The notes beneath the pieces were generated by a model. That model saw only the letters and a list, made by a program, of their open reading frames with translations, was not told the DNA's origin and made no database searches. This document shows, piece by piece, positions 22,307 through 35,599 of a stretch of 64,000 nt of DNA. Origin of the DNA: Agelaius tricolor (taxonomy: Eukaryota > Chordata > Aves > Passeriformes > Icteridae); assembly GCA_023055355.1 (NCBI GenBank), contig JALJCS010000004.1, positions 25,970,244 through 26,034,243 on the forward strand, in the 5' to 3' direction. The number at the start of each line of letters is the position of its first letter. Position 1 is the first letter of the stretch. Both the position numbers and the translations under genes were made by a program.

Positions 22307-25300
22307 CCTAGCCAAATTTAGGGACTATGAAAATGGTCAGAAGTGAATTTCCTAGTGATATACATCAGGAACACATATTCTAAAAAAATTAAAATGAAAA
22401 ACCAAGCTCGTCAGTAGTACAGATCTTGTTTGGTCATCAAGCTCTGCCATAATTCCATCTGTTCAACTGGAACTTCATGTTTTCAGGTGGACTGTGGAAA
22501 ATGGAGTTTTTCCTTCATTTTAAAAGGCCAGGGTAAAGTTTCTGTCTTCATAATCTTGCCCTCAACCAGCAACTTTTCTTCCTGAGTGGGAAAAACGAAT
22601 CCTGTTAACAGAACTGAGAGATAGTAGAGATGAGAAGAACCTAGAATAAAAAAAGGAGACTGGATGAAGCTTGAGAAGGGACAGGGGATATAACCAAAAT
22701 GAGGACAGCCAATAAGTGCAATGGCAGCTAGAACCCTATCATTTCCAAATACTCAACTAGAATCCCCTAAAATCTGAGTTTTCTTTGTTTTAAGATTCCT
22801 ATGCTTGGAGCCATAAACTATATCAATACTTTTTTTTGCATTTTCATAAATCTGGATAGGCTGTCAGTTCACTAGCACATTTTGTACACATGGTACCTCA
22901 TTTTGAAGACTTTCTGGATTTGAGCATCCATACAGATTTGAATTCTACAGCAGTGTTTCATATCTCATAAAGCATCTCAGCAGCTTAAATTATGTCCTTC
23001 TTAGAGGTCATCAGATCAACAGAACAAAAAGATAAAGATCTGATCAATAGAAAAAAAAGATAAAGATTTTTTAAATATTTTATAAGAACAATTACTCTTC
23101 ACTTTGGAAACTAAAGAGATTCAGATTTAAGAAAAATCCTAAGTATTCATATTACTAGCCTTCATTTTATGCATTTAAAATAAGGTGACCTGTATTTCAG
23201 GAATACTGAGTAATCACAGGTCTATATAGAATTTTTTCAAACCAAAGCTGCTTACTGGAGGTTCTATAAAGATAATGTCTTCTAAACTCTATAAATATAT
23301 GACTTCTAAACCTTACTTGTTTAAAGTTTGGCATGAGCAGGCAGTATTTGTAAAATTAGAAGATATTTCCTTCCTTCAGTTGTTTAACTTCTCAACTTAT
23401 GGTTCCATCATTGTAATAGTTTCTTTAACCTTTTAACTAGAACCCATAGGTTTCAAAAACCCACAAGAATTGGAATGTCTTTAAAAACAAGCTAAAAGCA
23501 AAACAAGACTTAAAATATTTTATTTCTGCATCATAAACCAGAGAACAAATACTCATTGTTCCTTTTTGCCTCTGTTTCTGATCACTGTTTGCTAAAACAT
23601 AAATCTCCATTGACAATCAGCTGCAGCAGTAAAAGAATTTATCCTATCCTATTCCATTCTGAAAAGTGATTTGTGCCATTCAGAGCAAAATACAGATCTT
23701 CTATTTCATGTTTCTTTAAAGATTAAAAAGGAAATTAATAAATCCTTAAGACATAAATTAATCAAAGTAATTAAAATCACAATAACCATCATTTACTTGC
23801 TATATTATACTTTGTTTTCCGATAAAACTGTGAAGTTTTTTTATTTAGATACCCTCTGCATTCAATATCTGTCCATTTCTGTATTAGGTATTCTTCCTTT
23901 TTTATCTGACTTGTTTTAGAGAGATGGTCATGTAGTCATAAACACATACTTTGTTCTAAACTGTGTAGTATCTTATATACATACGTACATATGGCTTATA
24001 ACCAACTAAACAAAGCTGCTCAACCTTAACATATTGGCTTTTTCTCTGTGGGCATAAGTTTATGAATGATTTTTAAACATACAGTAGTATTACATAATTA
24101 TGAAATTACATTAGCCAAGTAGACACATTGATAGACTCTCATGCTCTAAGTAGAAAAAGCACCAGTAAGTGGGCTTTCACTTGAAATATTTAATAATGTA
24201 GTCTTTTTCAAGTGAAACATTAGCACTAGGCTATGGACCTGCACTCAAACCACAGTTAATCAGTGATATAAATAATTATTCTTTTGATGAAGAGCATCTG
24301 ATATAGCCACAAACACCACAGTGTTAATGCAATAAGAATTAAATTCTCAATTGATCTTGATGACCCTCTGAACTAAATTTGAAAAATTGTCTGTATACTG
24401 AATCCATGTAAGTCAAAACATCTGTAGTGCAAGAGACAGAGACTTGTCCATGGCCTTTCCAATTCCTGTACAAAATAAATTTTGTAGTTTTCATACAAAG
24501 AATGTTCTTCTGTTTAGTTTATTACTTTTGTTTGGTATTTCCTATGACAATTGGCTGTGATGTGATCTTTAACAACTTCCTCGGACAGTGTGTGTACTAG
24601 GTCTGACAATTATAGAAGAGTCTTGAATCACAGGAATCTTTAGAATTAGCACTTGTGGCCCAGATCTAGAAGAGCATGCGCCTTTATACTGCTTTATGAT
24701 ACGTAAAATATGTTTAGAAATGTAAATTCATGTAGTTTAGTTACACATATTTCAGATGTGCAAACTTCAGAACAACAGAATAAAACTGATTTTGATTAAC
24801 AATATGAAAATGTGTTGAGACATTTCCACATTTACTAGTGCTTTCGTATTCTCTCACCTGAAGGTGAAGAAGAAAAATGTCCACAGTGAAAATCATATTT
24901 AATGTATAAGTAAATTGAAGATAAATAGTAAGCGGCTTTTTCTGAACACGTATTAGAAAATTACTAGAGAAATTTTAAGAGGTTTTTTTACCTAACAGAT
25001 TTGCAGTCTAGCATGGTAATAGTTCAGTTCAAATTAACTCAATAAATGCACACAGAGTACTCATCAGGGATTCAGCTACCTGGAAAACACTGGGAAAGTC
25101 AGAAACAGTTGCCCATAATAAAAACTAAAAAACCCCTTTTTATATATATATAAACAGATAAGTAATAAGTATATGATAGTAGGATTTTGCATACATGTAG
25201 TATATATTTTTCTGTGCTGTAGCAGCAAAAACAAACAAAAACTTTGAGACTCCCCTATCGAAGTAAGTATTCCCATATTGCATATGAGAACTTTTAGAGA

Positions 25301-28300
25301 GAACATTATTTAGCGACTTTCCCAAAATATTTGAATTAATTTTGAAACTTACAAATTAGTTTCCAACTCTGAGATTCTCTTTATACTATCCTACAGAACT
25401 TTTCCTATTTAATAAATAGATGCATTCTATGCTCCCAGCCTGCCTATAATTCACAGGTCTCTCTGGAGGAACTAAGATGGAATTTTAAGTCTGTCTTATC
25501 TGCGCCTACATGTTGAAATTTGCATTTTTGTGCTGTACCAAGATGCAAAACTGTTGAATGATGTCTTGCTTCATTCTCAACCTTTCACCAAGGACTTACA
25601 GTATTTCTGGTCTAACAGCCTTGCCACAGATATAAAAATCACACTTTTCTTTGTGTGAGCCATTCTAACCATTTGGCGTTTTTTCCCCCAAATATTCTTA
25701 CGTACACTTCTCAGGTGGATTCCATTTGGGTAGAATTTACTTTGGGTTCATAAAGTCCTATTCACAGTTATGTGATCACACATAAAAAGACAGAAATAGC
25801 AAAGCAGCTAAAACCCCACACAGTATTTGAAACAAACACTGCAGATATTCATTTTACTGTTGTCTATATTGCTAAGACTCTACAAATTTTTTAACAATTA
25901 TTATTTAATGGGCATACTAAATATCTGGCCAGATCTATGGTAACCCAAGAGATCAGAAAAGCTCTGAGGGACTCAATAAAATCTCATCTGAAAATAATAC
26001 AAATTATTAATACAAATAATACAAAGTAGTAATACAAAGTAATTAATAAATATTTTAGGCTTTCCCATTGTGTATTAAACAAACTAAAACAGTTCAAAGG
26101 GAGCTATTCCATCCTCAGACCAAAAAAATAAAAAAAAAGCCTTTTAAAATTTTCCATAAGGCATATTTTTGTCTTAAAAAATAGAAACAAAGCTAATAAA
26201 TTACATTTTAGAACTCTGTTTAAAGACACTCATGGAGAGACTTATACTAACAGAACTCAGAAAATTCAAACATGGTAGTAGAAATATAAATGTAAGAGGG
26301 GTGTAATTCATGCCATTATACCTGTTTGAAACAATTTGTGTGAGTTAAGGATAGACTGCCAGCATAAACTTTGAATTTATTGGCTTTTGTTGCTTTAAAT
26401 CACATCCTTCACATTATTTAAACATAGTTTTTGTATTTAATATTCAGAGTGATAGAACACGTACATTTGGCTGTAGATAGATACATAATTCATGTTGGTA
26501 GAAAGCATATCTTATAACACTTAGAAGGTTTATTAAACTTGTTTCATCTGATATAGGATAAATTCTGTAATTGACAGCAAGTCATAGGCAGATCATACAT
26601 TTATCATATTTAAGATTACCTTATATCCTTATGGTATAGAAGCTATTCTGCTTTAGCCCCTCATGGATTTGGGGTTTTTTTTCTTCTCTTGGAGAGAAAA
26701 TAGGTGAAATATGTTAATGTTCTTTAAAAATTACTTGAACCTGAGCTCCAGCATGAAATTAGTTTCGTGGCCCCAGCTCAGTCCCTGGCAGACAGTTGAG
26801 TCTATCAGGAAAACCATCACATGTACATTGGCACCAGTCAACAGGACCAGCAGCCTCTGATCTAAAGAGACCTAGGCAATGAGCCTGGGGAGGTTAAATG
26901 ATGTCTAATTTTAGGGACCATGAAATCTTGAGGTAAGAAGGGGGGCTATATTGTGCAGGGAGATTATCTTTGTACGCCTTGCTCCCTCTCAAGCTTATAG
27001 TTCATAAGCCAATTATTCGAAATTACTCCACCTATTTGATGAGGAGGGATAGAAAAAAAATTAAGAAGATTGCTCTCTCAGACAGTGAATTCTACTGAAA
27101 TATGCTGACACTAGAATTTTCTTTCAAGTCATTTCTGTTATCTGTATAGCTTTACCAATATAAAGCTTTACCAGACTGGGAAGAGCCTTAGTGTGGAGCA
27201 GGCTACAGCTAGACCATATTTTTACAAGCATTATTACATTTAACATTTCATTTGTCTGCATCCTAATGGATTGAAATGTTAAGAGCCAGCAATAATTTGT
27301 TTGACTCTTTGCTCCTGCTCTTGGCTGTTCATAACTATAAAGTGGTATTTTAGTATAGAAGTTCTAATGCTGGCCAGACATATCTAAATTAAGTAGATGG
27401 GTCAAGGTGACTTAAATACCATAGTGATTATGACACAAGAGGGGCTAACCCCTACATTTGTTAAAGAACGGATGAAAGTAGACTATTAAGTAGCTTTGTC
27501 TTTCACTGCTTTTATTTGTTTGGTTTCTTGGGAGTCATGTTGCACCAGGCTGGAATAATGTTCATTTAAGAGACTTTTTTTTCTCGAAGAAAGATAAAAG
27601 CTGTATAAAAAGGTGAAAAACATCACAATTGGGCTGTATGAGTAATATTTCTCTTGATTGTAGTATTTGTACCATGTACCATTTTTCTTCATTTTTTCCT
27701 AGAAAGAAATTACTTACTTAGAGAAAGGTCGCAAGGGATTTTTTAAAAGGTTGTTAGAAGCTACAAAATAAAGAAGGCTTTGGGAATCATTAAAGGAGCA
27801 CACCATCAAAACTAATTCTGTCTGGATATATGTCAGTGTATAGATAATCTGGCTACCTGATTGTTTTCCTTTGAGTTTAAGTTTCCATGCTGTGAGTTTT
27901 TTATTTGATTAGTTCCTCATTGCATCTCTGCAAAAACAAGTTTCTCTGGTTATAAATATGATGCATTTACATGACGCATTACTTTCTTGACTTCATATTT
28001 TATAAGGTACAGCCATTTTCAGAGATATGGTGTTTGGATTGTAGGAGAGTAATTGAGTTTCTGTTTGGTGTTGCCTTTCTCTTCCTGTCTAAGATTCTGA
28101 ATAGATTCAGGGGGCAGAAACCTAGATGACACTGTAACAAATTATTTTGTAAGGAAATAATAAGAATATTAATGGTAAAGTTGTTAATGGAGCTCTTGTG
28201 ACAGCAGTAATTTTTTTTCACATTAGTAACTTTACAGACAAAATGGATGACTTAGGAATCTAAGTTTTGTGAAAGTGGCCTCAGACTTCAGGTGAACATT

Positions 28301-31300
28301 CATCTTCTCTGTTAAATATTTTTTTAATTGTAAGATAATAATATTCTCATATTTTTGAGACATTATGGAATGAATTGCAGTTTTCTCTGATAGAGACTGA
28401 ATTTATCAGAGCAACAGAATAAGATTTTAGATTCTTTTCTCCTAGTGATCCATTAAAACATTATTCAAAGGGACCTTGACACTCAAGGAAATCAAGTTTC
28501 TTAGGAAAAAGTCAGGCTGAAATCCTATGAAAACACTTGTTTCTTTTCACCCTGTATGAAATCAAGATGATGTTCATAATCTGGGAGGTGAGAGACAAGG
28601 GGATTGACCATTAAATAAAGAAATGTTTCATTTGCATAGGGCCATTTCAACTGTGCCATTCAGAGTTTGAATAAGGAGAGTACTTGAAACAAAGCTCTTG
28701 AATGAGGAACCTTGTTGGCCTTGAGGTGTGACTGGCTGAGTGACAAGTGGAAACAAGCTTGTAAGTGTCAGTAGAGTGGAATATTCCAGTTGAAGTAAAG
28801 AAATAACAAGGTTACAGCCCTAGAGTTCTCAGTAAAGAATTTACAGTCCTCAGAAAATGTGTCCAGCTGTGATGTTGTTCTTTCAGAGCACTGAAAGAAA
28901 AGAGAAAATTTACATCTATTAGACAGATGAAAATTGTCAAATTTGTTATCCTCCCAAAGCAGACAATCTTTTTTGGCTTTAAAATAAGAACTGATGTAAA
29001 GATTAAGATAATCCTCCTTTTTTTTCAGTGATTGCATAAACATTTTGCAAATAAAGTACTTTTAGAAACTTTTTACCATTGTAACAGCAGTTCACATAGA
29101 TGATTCTTTTTGATTCTTTTCCAGTGGGATGCAGAAAACAAGCTTCTTTCATATGCTGTCTTGCTGTCCAAGAGACCTCCAAAGTTAATGTTAGAAAAAC
29201 ACACACAAATCATCTAATGCTGAGCAAATTTCACTGGCACCATGTTTCATACTGATGTGTCTTGGACTTAGTTTAATGATGGTATGATCAGTTTGATGTT
29301 ATTGGCTGTCGGCCCTTGTCTTGAGAAGTGAGGAAAGACCCACTTTTCTCCTCTTATTTTGATTGCAAAATGCTCAGCTAACTCTAGACTCCCAATGACC
29401 TCAACAGAAAAGCAGAAATTTAGGACCCTTAAACTTTCAAAGATTGGGCCAAGATGAGTATGGCTATCAGTTAATTTTACTGCAGTTGTGAAATATGAGC
29501 CATGACACACCTTTTTTCAACAGCTGAAAAATTATATTGTAACTTACTAAGCTTTTCCTGTAATGCATTTTACTGTGGGACCTGAGAGACAGTGTAAACA
29601 GTTGTTTGATACACCCTCAGATGTATTGGGACAGGTGGGAGGTTGCTTTAGGAGAAAGTAATTTTTTTAGTACCATTCACTTTACTTTCTATTTAGCATA
29701 GGATTTTTATTTCCTTGTATATATAAAAACAGAAAACCAGAAATTATAAGACTTTTAACATCCCTTTTGTAGTGCAATCAGGCATTCTGTGTACTCTTAC
29801 TTTTCTCAGTCAGACTATAAATCCTGAGGATTTTTCCCTTGCAAGCCAAATTTTTCCATCTCTAATCTTGATGTGTTGCTACATCAGCCTACCAAGTAAT
29901 CTCAGTGGGACAAACTCCTGTCTCCAATACTCCCACATTAATTGAAAGCAATCCTATAAGTATGATTACACCAAAACCAGAATTTGACCTAGTGATTTGA
30001 AAGAGCCAGGCAGGCAGTATTTTCCTGTGAACACTTAGTTTTCTTCTTGCTTTCAGAACCACAGTCGTCTGTATCTTAATATGTCCTGTAGAATTGTATA
30101 AACATGATGAGTAATGTTTACAACTTCCATTCTTAGCAAAGTTGTTGCCCTTCATTTCCCACTGAAGTCAATGGAAGCTGAATGTGTTGGAATGAAAGGT
30201 GGCACTGAGTCTCTACAAAGCTTTGTTCCAAAGCATTACAAAGTGCTGATGGATTATTATTAAAAAGGATTATTGCAGTTAAGGGTAGTCAGCTAGTTAG
30301 GGCTGAAGATCATGTCTAATTTATGTTCAACTGTAACAATTGTCTAGGACCTGCTTTGGAAGACCTCAAACTCTGTCAGATATGAGGAACAGCAGGAAGG
30401 AACAGCCCCTTTTTAAAGATCAAAATACCCATCCAAATTGCCTGTAATATTGGAATTATTTCTTCTACTAATGAAATTATCTGCCATGACTGTGCAATCT
30501 GCCTCCACTATGTGGTGTTGCACTATAGATTGATTCTTACAAGCAAAAAGTCCAAGTGTTGACTAATCTAATAAGTTATTTTCAGCTTTTTCTTTTCAAT
30601 GTCTCCAGTTCTGCTATCTCAGTTTGTGGGTGCATAGGATCCAAAAATGTAACCTCAAGAACTTAGAAAACATCAGGTACGGCCAAAGTTAGGAATTTTG
30701 CATTAAATGTAGTTATTTAGCAAAATTCAACTGAATTCAGTGATCCTTTTCTGATCTTATAAGGGAATGGCTTTATTGAAGAAAATGAGTTTTGAATGAA
30801 AAAGAGACTACATAGCTACTACCTTAAGTCTGCAGCAGGGGACTTTTGAAATAAGGGAGTTAACATTTAATGACTTTTAACATTTTTATATTGTGGTATA
30901 TATCACTTCTGTGTAGGTTATTTTGATTTTCATGAAAATTAAAAGATTGACTACATTACAGGATGTCTTCTACATAATCACCCAACTATCACAGGATAAG
31001 ATGCAGGGAGTGAATGCTCCTCATAGCAACAGAAATGTTCTCAGATTTTATCCAGGAGACACTGACATTGCAATACAAGCACAATGCATTCCTAGCACTT
31101 ATTTAACAACAGGTTCCTATATAAGCTCATGCATACGTTGAATTTTTCATGCATGAACAGTAACTTTGAATACAATGACCTATTCATATTCACAAATACA
31201 GCAGACAGATAAGCATTGAAGGATGATTTAATCTTTGTCAAAGCATGACCCTTTTTTCTTTTATTTTATGAGAAAAATGGACAGTTTCATTGCAAGACTT

Positions 31301-31688
31301 TCCACATAAAATATACTGTTAACGATAAATTACTGCATTTATGTGTTGTAACCAATATTGTGCATAAGCATATAAGAAGCAGAGTATATTGCCTTATAAC
31401 TTAAATATTAAAATAGTGTTAGAAAAATTCTGAAGTTTTTTTCCAAATATTCAATTTTCACTGAATAAATCTGAATAAGAGCATCAAACAATGACCTCAT
31501 TTTTAACAGTTTTTATTTACTTCTAACATGTGTGCAACGACATTTTCAGATTTACCTGAAAATTCCTAGCCAAGGAGAACTGTTTATATTCACAGAATCT
31601 CACAGATATGGAGAGAACTTTGTGAAAGAAGCCTTAACAGTTTTGTGGCTCTTAAAATGCCAGGTCTCTTTTTCTGTCTCTTTTTCAG

Positions 31689-31822
31689 AAAAGCAGAACT
31701 CTGCAAAGATGCCTGACAGAGATTTCCTCTAGACATTGTATGACAAGAAGCAAGACGCAAGACCACTGCTAGGCCACAAAGGGGGAATTTTGGGCTTCTG
31801 ACTCCTCTGAGATTGGCAAGAG
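31689..31822 (+). other. Candidate non-coding or 5'-UTR exon A
   Basis: A long pyrimidine tract ending TCTCTTTTTCAG precedes this 134-bp segment, and it ends GAG|GTGAGTGA, a near-consensus donor. The inside has a short ATG frame (aaagATG, 8 codons to TAG) and stops in the other frames, so it would be non-coding or 5'-UTR. It lies on the strand expected for a transcript diverging from CNTLN toward BNC2. No transcript evidence is available, and isolated splice-like pairs also occur by chance. Confidence 0.3.
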
Positions 31823-32817
31823 GTGAGTGATATTAAAATTCAGCTTGCTGTACTTTCACCACACAGTCTTTAGTGTCTTTTAATTGTTCTGTTTTCATAA
31901 GACCACTGGAGCTGTGCTGCCACCAGCATGTAAAAACCCGCTGGATTTTGAAAAGTACCAGCACAAAGCCTGTGCTTCTGTGTTGCATTGGAGATGGGCT
32001 TTTTACCTTTCTCTTAATATATTTCTGCTCACAAATGCAGCAAACTGATTTTCTAGGAAATTTATTTTTAAATGTTTTGTTTATCTTGTATATACAAAAA
32101 TTTCTCCTACTTTTCCAAAGCAAAACTTGGGGTGAAATGTTTCATTATAGTAATCAGCAAGTCATGTGGTGAACATGGAAAATGTTAGATAACCACAGAT
32201 TGTATCAGGTTAATTATACAAGCATTGTACTAAGAGGTATCTAATGCATTTACCTCCAAAGGTTGCAGGTGAATCAGCACAGCATGTATGTGTGCACACA
32301 ATGCTATTTCTCTCTGTATTCTGTCAGACCAAAATGAGAGAGAACAGTATCAATTCATGTAAACCATACCATTCAGTGATGAGAAGAGCGCATATATAGT
32401 ACCTTCTGGTGCATGTAACTGGGAGCACTTGTTGCTTAGGCTGAAGATGAAGTGCCTGTCACAACTGGCAATACTGCTGGAGGCGCAGATTCTGTGAAGA
32501 ATCTCTAGTAGCCAAGCCATACTGTAGAGACATGTCACAAATCTTTACAGGCTGCTGTGGTCTGAGATACAACCCTCATCACTGTACTCAGAAGATCTGT
32601 ATGCTTAGATACTCACTGTACACATTTCATTTCACATCATGGCAGATTTTTAGTAGTAAGTCAGGGTGGCTGAAAAGTACAGCAGCTTTCCAGGGATATA
32701 TTTGCAGGCCTAACAAGATACAGTAACGGAATGCAGCCAGTGCAGAGAAGTTCAACTTTGCTGAAAGTCCAGTCTGCTTGTTTCTGATTTCCTGCCTCAC
32801 TCATCTTGTCTGTCCAG

Positions 32818-32876
32818 CCCTGGCACTCATGTGGACTCACAGTCAGATGCACGCAAGACTCTTAAGGAGCATCCAG
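32818..32876 (+). other. Candidate exon B, 59 bp
   Basis: Preceded by a pyrimidine-rich tract ending CTTGTCTGTCCAG and followed by CCAG|GTAAGTGA, a full-consensus donor. An ATG at 32829-32831 opens 16 codons (MWTHSQMHARLLRSIQ) that reach the donor exactly on a codon boundary. It sits 995 bp downstream of candidate exon A on the same strand. The peptide resembles nothing I know, and the frame may be accidental. Confidence 0.3.
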
Positions 32877-34102
32877 GTAAGTGATTCTTTGCCTCATACA
32901 TGTGTTTAATGCAGCAGTTCAGCTGCAGTAGAAATAATGATAGAAAGCTCCTGACACAGACAGAATGTAACTGTATGTAACTATTTTAACCCTGAATCAG
33001 GCTTTGGACTGTGAATTTGGATGCCATTTTCTCTGTCCTTTGGAGTACAACTCAGCACAGACAGATGTCAAAGTTGGCTTCAGGCAGAAGTCAAAGGAAG
33101 GAGGAGTCTCAGGTGATGGGGGTATCAAACACCTCCCCACTTCAGATGGGCAGCTGGCCCCTTAAGGGATGGAATCATGAAGCTGTGATTGCTAAATCAA
33201 GGCAAAGGAACTCCTTAGACAGCACAAAAAAATTGGGGTTTTCTGCTGTCAACTTCACCTCTCCATTGTGAAAAGGACTGATTAGTCTGCAACACAATCA
33301 AAACCTGAGTGGACCTCGCTCCTCCTGCTTCTTTGGTCAGGGCCTTTAAGAGTTTAATTTTCAGTGACCACTTCCTTCAAAATGCAGCCACATTGCCATG
33401 TGGAATTAAAGATTTGTAAATGGAAGACAAAGAGTTAAGCAGAATCTGAGAGAAACAGTACAGCTGTTACCAGCAGATCAGAGGGTTGCCTGTGACTCAG
33501 GTAGGAATTCCAACTTAATCCAACCTCCCACTCAAAGCAGCAGAGTGCATTAGAGAAGGTCTATATCTGGAATGCACATTTTATTTCTTTTCCTCTTATA
33601 GTGTGGTAGTGAAGAGGACTTGCCTTCCTTTTTTTTCAATAACATACCAGTGAAAATAAGACAAACACACATTTTGGAAAACAATTTGCAGACTACAGCC
33701 TATAAAACACACATTTATATTTTTTTCAGGAAATCTGAACTGCATTAATTATAATTCCCACTATAATTCCTTTAATATTTTGATGAGTAATGGAAAAGTA
33801 TTTTGAATTGTTACATATTTTTATTAAAATTGTGACTTAAGTCAGACAAGAGTGGCTGTACAACGGTACATTATGGGCCTACATTTTTCTTTATTTAGAA
33901 ATGTGGCTTTAGTCTGTGGTTTTCTAGACTTAATATCCTATATATTCACAGAACACAATCAGAAGTGACCTTAAAAAATGCAGGATGGTTGAGAACTAGG
34001 CCAAGAAACTCCACATCATACATGGATATTTGATCAGTGTATATAAAAAGTTTAATGGTGGGGGAAAAACAAGGTGCATTTTCTCATTAAGTAACAATGG
34101 TG
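32877..34102. other. Gene-free stretch
   Basis: Nothing recognised. The frame at 33011-33271 (86 codons, plus strand) has no recognisable motif. TTCACAGAACACAATCAG at about 33947 vaguely resembles a CR1 tail but is not enough to call. Confidence 0.4.
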
Positions 34103-34602
34103 TGTCCTGGTTTCAGCCAAGGACAGGGTTAATTTTTCACAGCAGCCAAGAGGGGGAAGCGCCTGAAGTTATGTGGGCACAGCCAAGACTCTCAGGCTAT
34201 TTGGTACCATCTTACCTTCCTGCTGGGATGCAGGAAAGGGACTCTCACTTTGAAGAAGAAGGGTGTCACTGGTCAGGGGAACAAGTGTGGCTTGCATAGG
34301 GTCCATTTGCCATTGTTGCATTTTCCCAGGCTTGGTGAGGATTTTGCATGTAAATCTCCCTCTCTTTTTACACTTTTGTTGTTAGTGTTATTGCTGCTAC
34401 TGTTTGTTTTCTTATCTCATTGCTTTTTCCAGTAAATAGTTTTTATCTCAAGCCATGATCTTTGCCTTTTGTGCCTCCAACTCCCCTCTCAGGGCACTCA
34501 CAGGGAGAAGAGAGGGGTGGGAGGGGGAGTGAGTGCCAGCATAGTTTTGGTGGAAGCACTGAATTGAGAAATACTATTCCTGAACCCCACTAAACCCCAA
34601 CA
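34103..34602 (+). mobile_element. Avian endogenous retrovirus solo LTR, second family
   Basis: It starts TGTCCTGGTTTCAGCC...GACAGGGTTAATTTT, the typical left end of a second abundant bird LTR type. Near the right it keeps 'AGTAAATAGTTTTTATCTCA' followed by 'CCATGATCTTTGCCTTTTG', a G-rich 'GGGTGGGAGGGGGAGTGAG' and a terminal 'CCACTAAACCCCAACA'. No flanking retroviral coding sequence and no clear target-site duplication (TGGTG on the left versus GCAGT on the right), so the edges may be off by a few bases. The element is more decayed than the LTR at 17.4 kb. Confidence 0.75.
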
Positions 34603-35127
34603 GCAGTGTTGCCTAGGGCAGTCAAATTTCATGTGGATCTGGACCAGTTGCTTTAGAAATTCTGTATGTCACAAATGAATTGGTATCCGGTGGAAGTTAG
34701 GGGACCATCAGCTGTTTTGTGTAGAATGGGCCTTATTCTGTATTTCTGCAGTTCAGCACTAACTGCTGTTTTAGATGAGAGGATACAGAACCTGAGAGAC
34801 CAACCACCTGATGCTGGATGTCATATTTTATGATCTTATATTCTGGAGGGCTCCAGGAAGGGAGAAGATTAGATGCCACAGCCCAGCCAAAATTGACCTT
34901 AGGTACAGTACTTCCTTCTCCCTTTTAAGGACATCTGTCTGCAATTGCATATATTTCTGAATTTTATTATGAAAGACAAATGCATTTTGTTGCATAAAAT
35001 GATCTTTTTTTCCTACTGGAATATAGTGTCACTCTATCAAAAATAAATTCCTTCCTAATTTTGACCATCATTGGAACACAGAGATCAAAGTGGAATTCTT
35101 ACACTGTTTAAGAGTTACCCAGTATTA
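34603..35127. other. Gene-free stretch between LTR and CR1
   Basis: No gene or recognised repeat. Ordinary AT-rich sequence. Confidence 0.4.
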
Positions 35128-35599
35128 AAGAATGATGGAATAATTTTGGTTGGAAAAGACTTTAAGATTATCTAGTTTGACCATTAACCCAGCACTGCCA
35201 AGGCCACCCCTAAGCTGTGTCCCCTGAGCACAGAACTACACAACTTTTAAGTACCTCCAGAGAGGTTAGGTCAACCACTTCCCTGGGCAGCCTGTTCTAA
35301 TGCTTGATAGTGGTTTCACGAAGAAATTCTTCTTGAGTGTATTCTAAGCCACCCATGGAGCAACTTCAGGGTTTCCCCTTGTCCTGTTGCTGGGTGCCTG
35401 GGAGAAGAGGCTGACTCCTACCTCACCACAACCTCTTCTCAGGCAGTTGTAGGAAGCAATAAGGTCTCCTCTGAGCCTCTTTTTCTCCAGCCAAAACACC
35501 CCCAGCTCCCTCAGCCACTCCTCACAGAACTTGTGCTCCAAACACTCCTCCAGCTCCATTACCCTTCTCGGGATATGCTCCAGCAATTCAATGTCTTTC

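Larger units (their letters stand above)
17956..31688. other. Gene-free stretch without recognised transposons
   Basis: About 13.7 kb of AT-rich sequence in which I recognise no CR1, LTR or gene. It includes T22 at 18672-18693, small hairpins (19200-19233 and 22247-22306) and short AGT repeats at about 20053-20070. A possible splice-bounded segment at 21082-21157 on the plus strand (CTCACAG before it, CAG|GTAAGTG after it) is weak. The low transposon content could reflect constraint or simply old, unrecognisable repeats. Confidence 0.5.

Noticed and set aside
33940..34000. CR1-tail-like text (TTCACAGAACACAATCAG)
   Set aside because: Only a few words match and the expected following blocks are missing.
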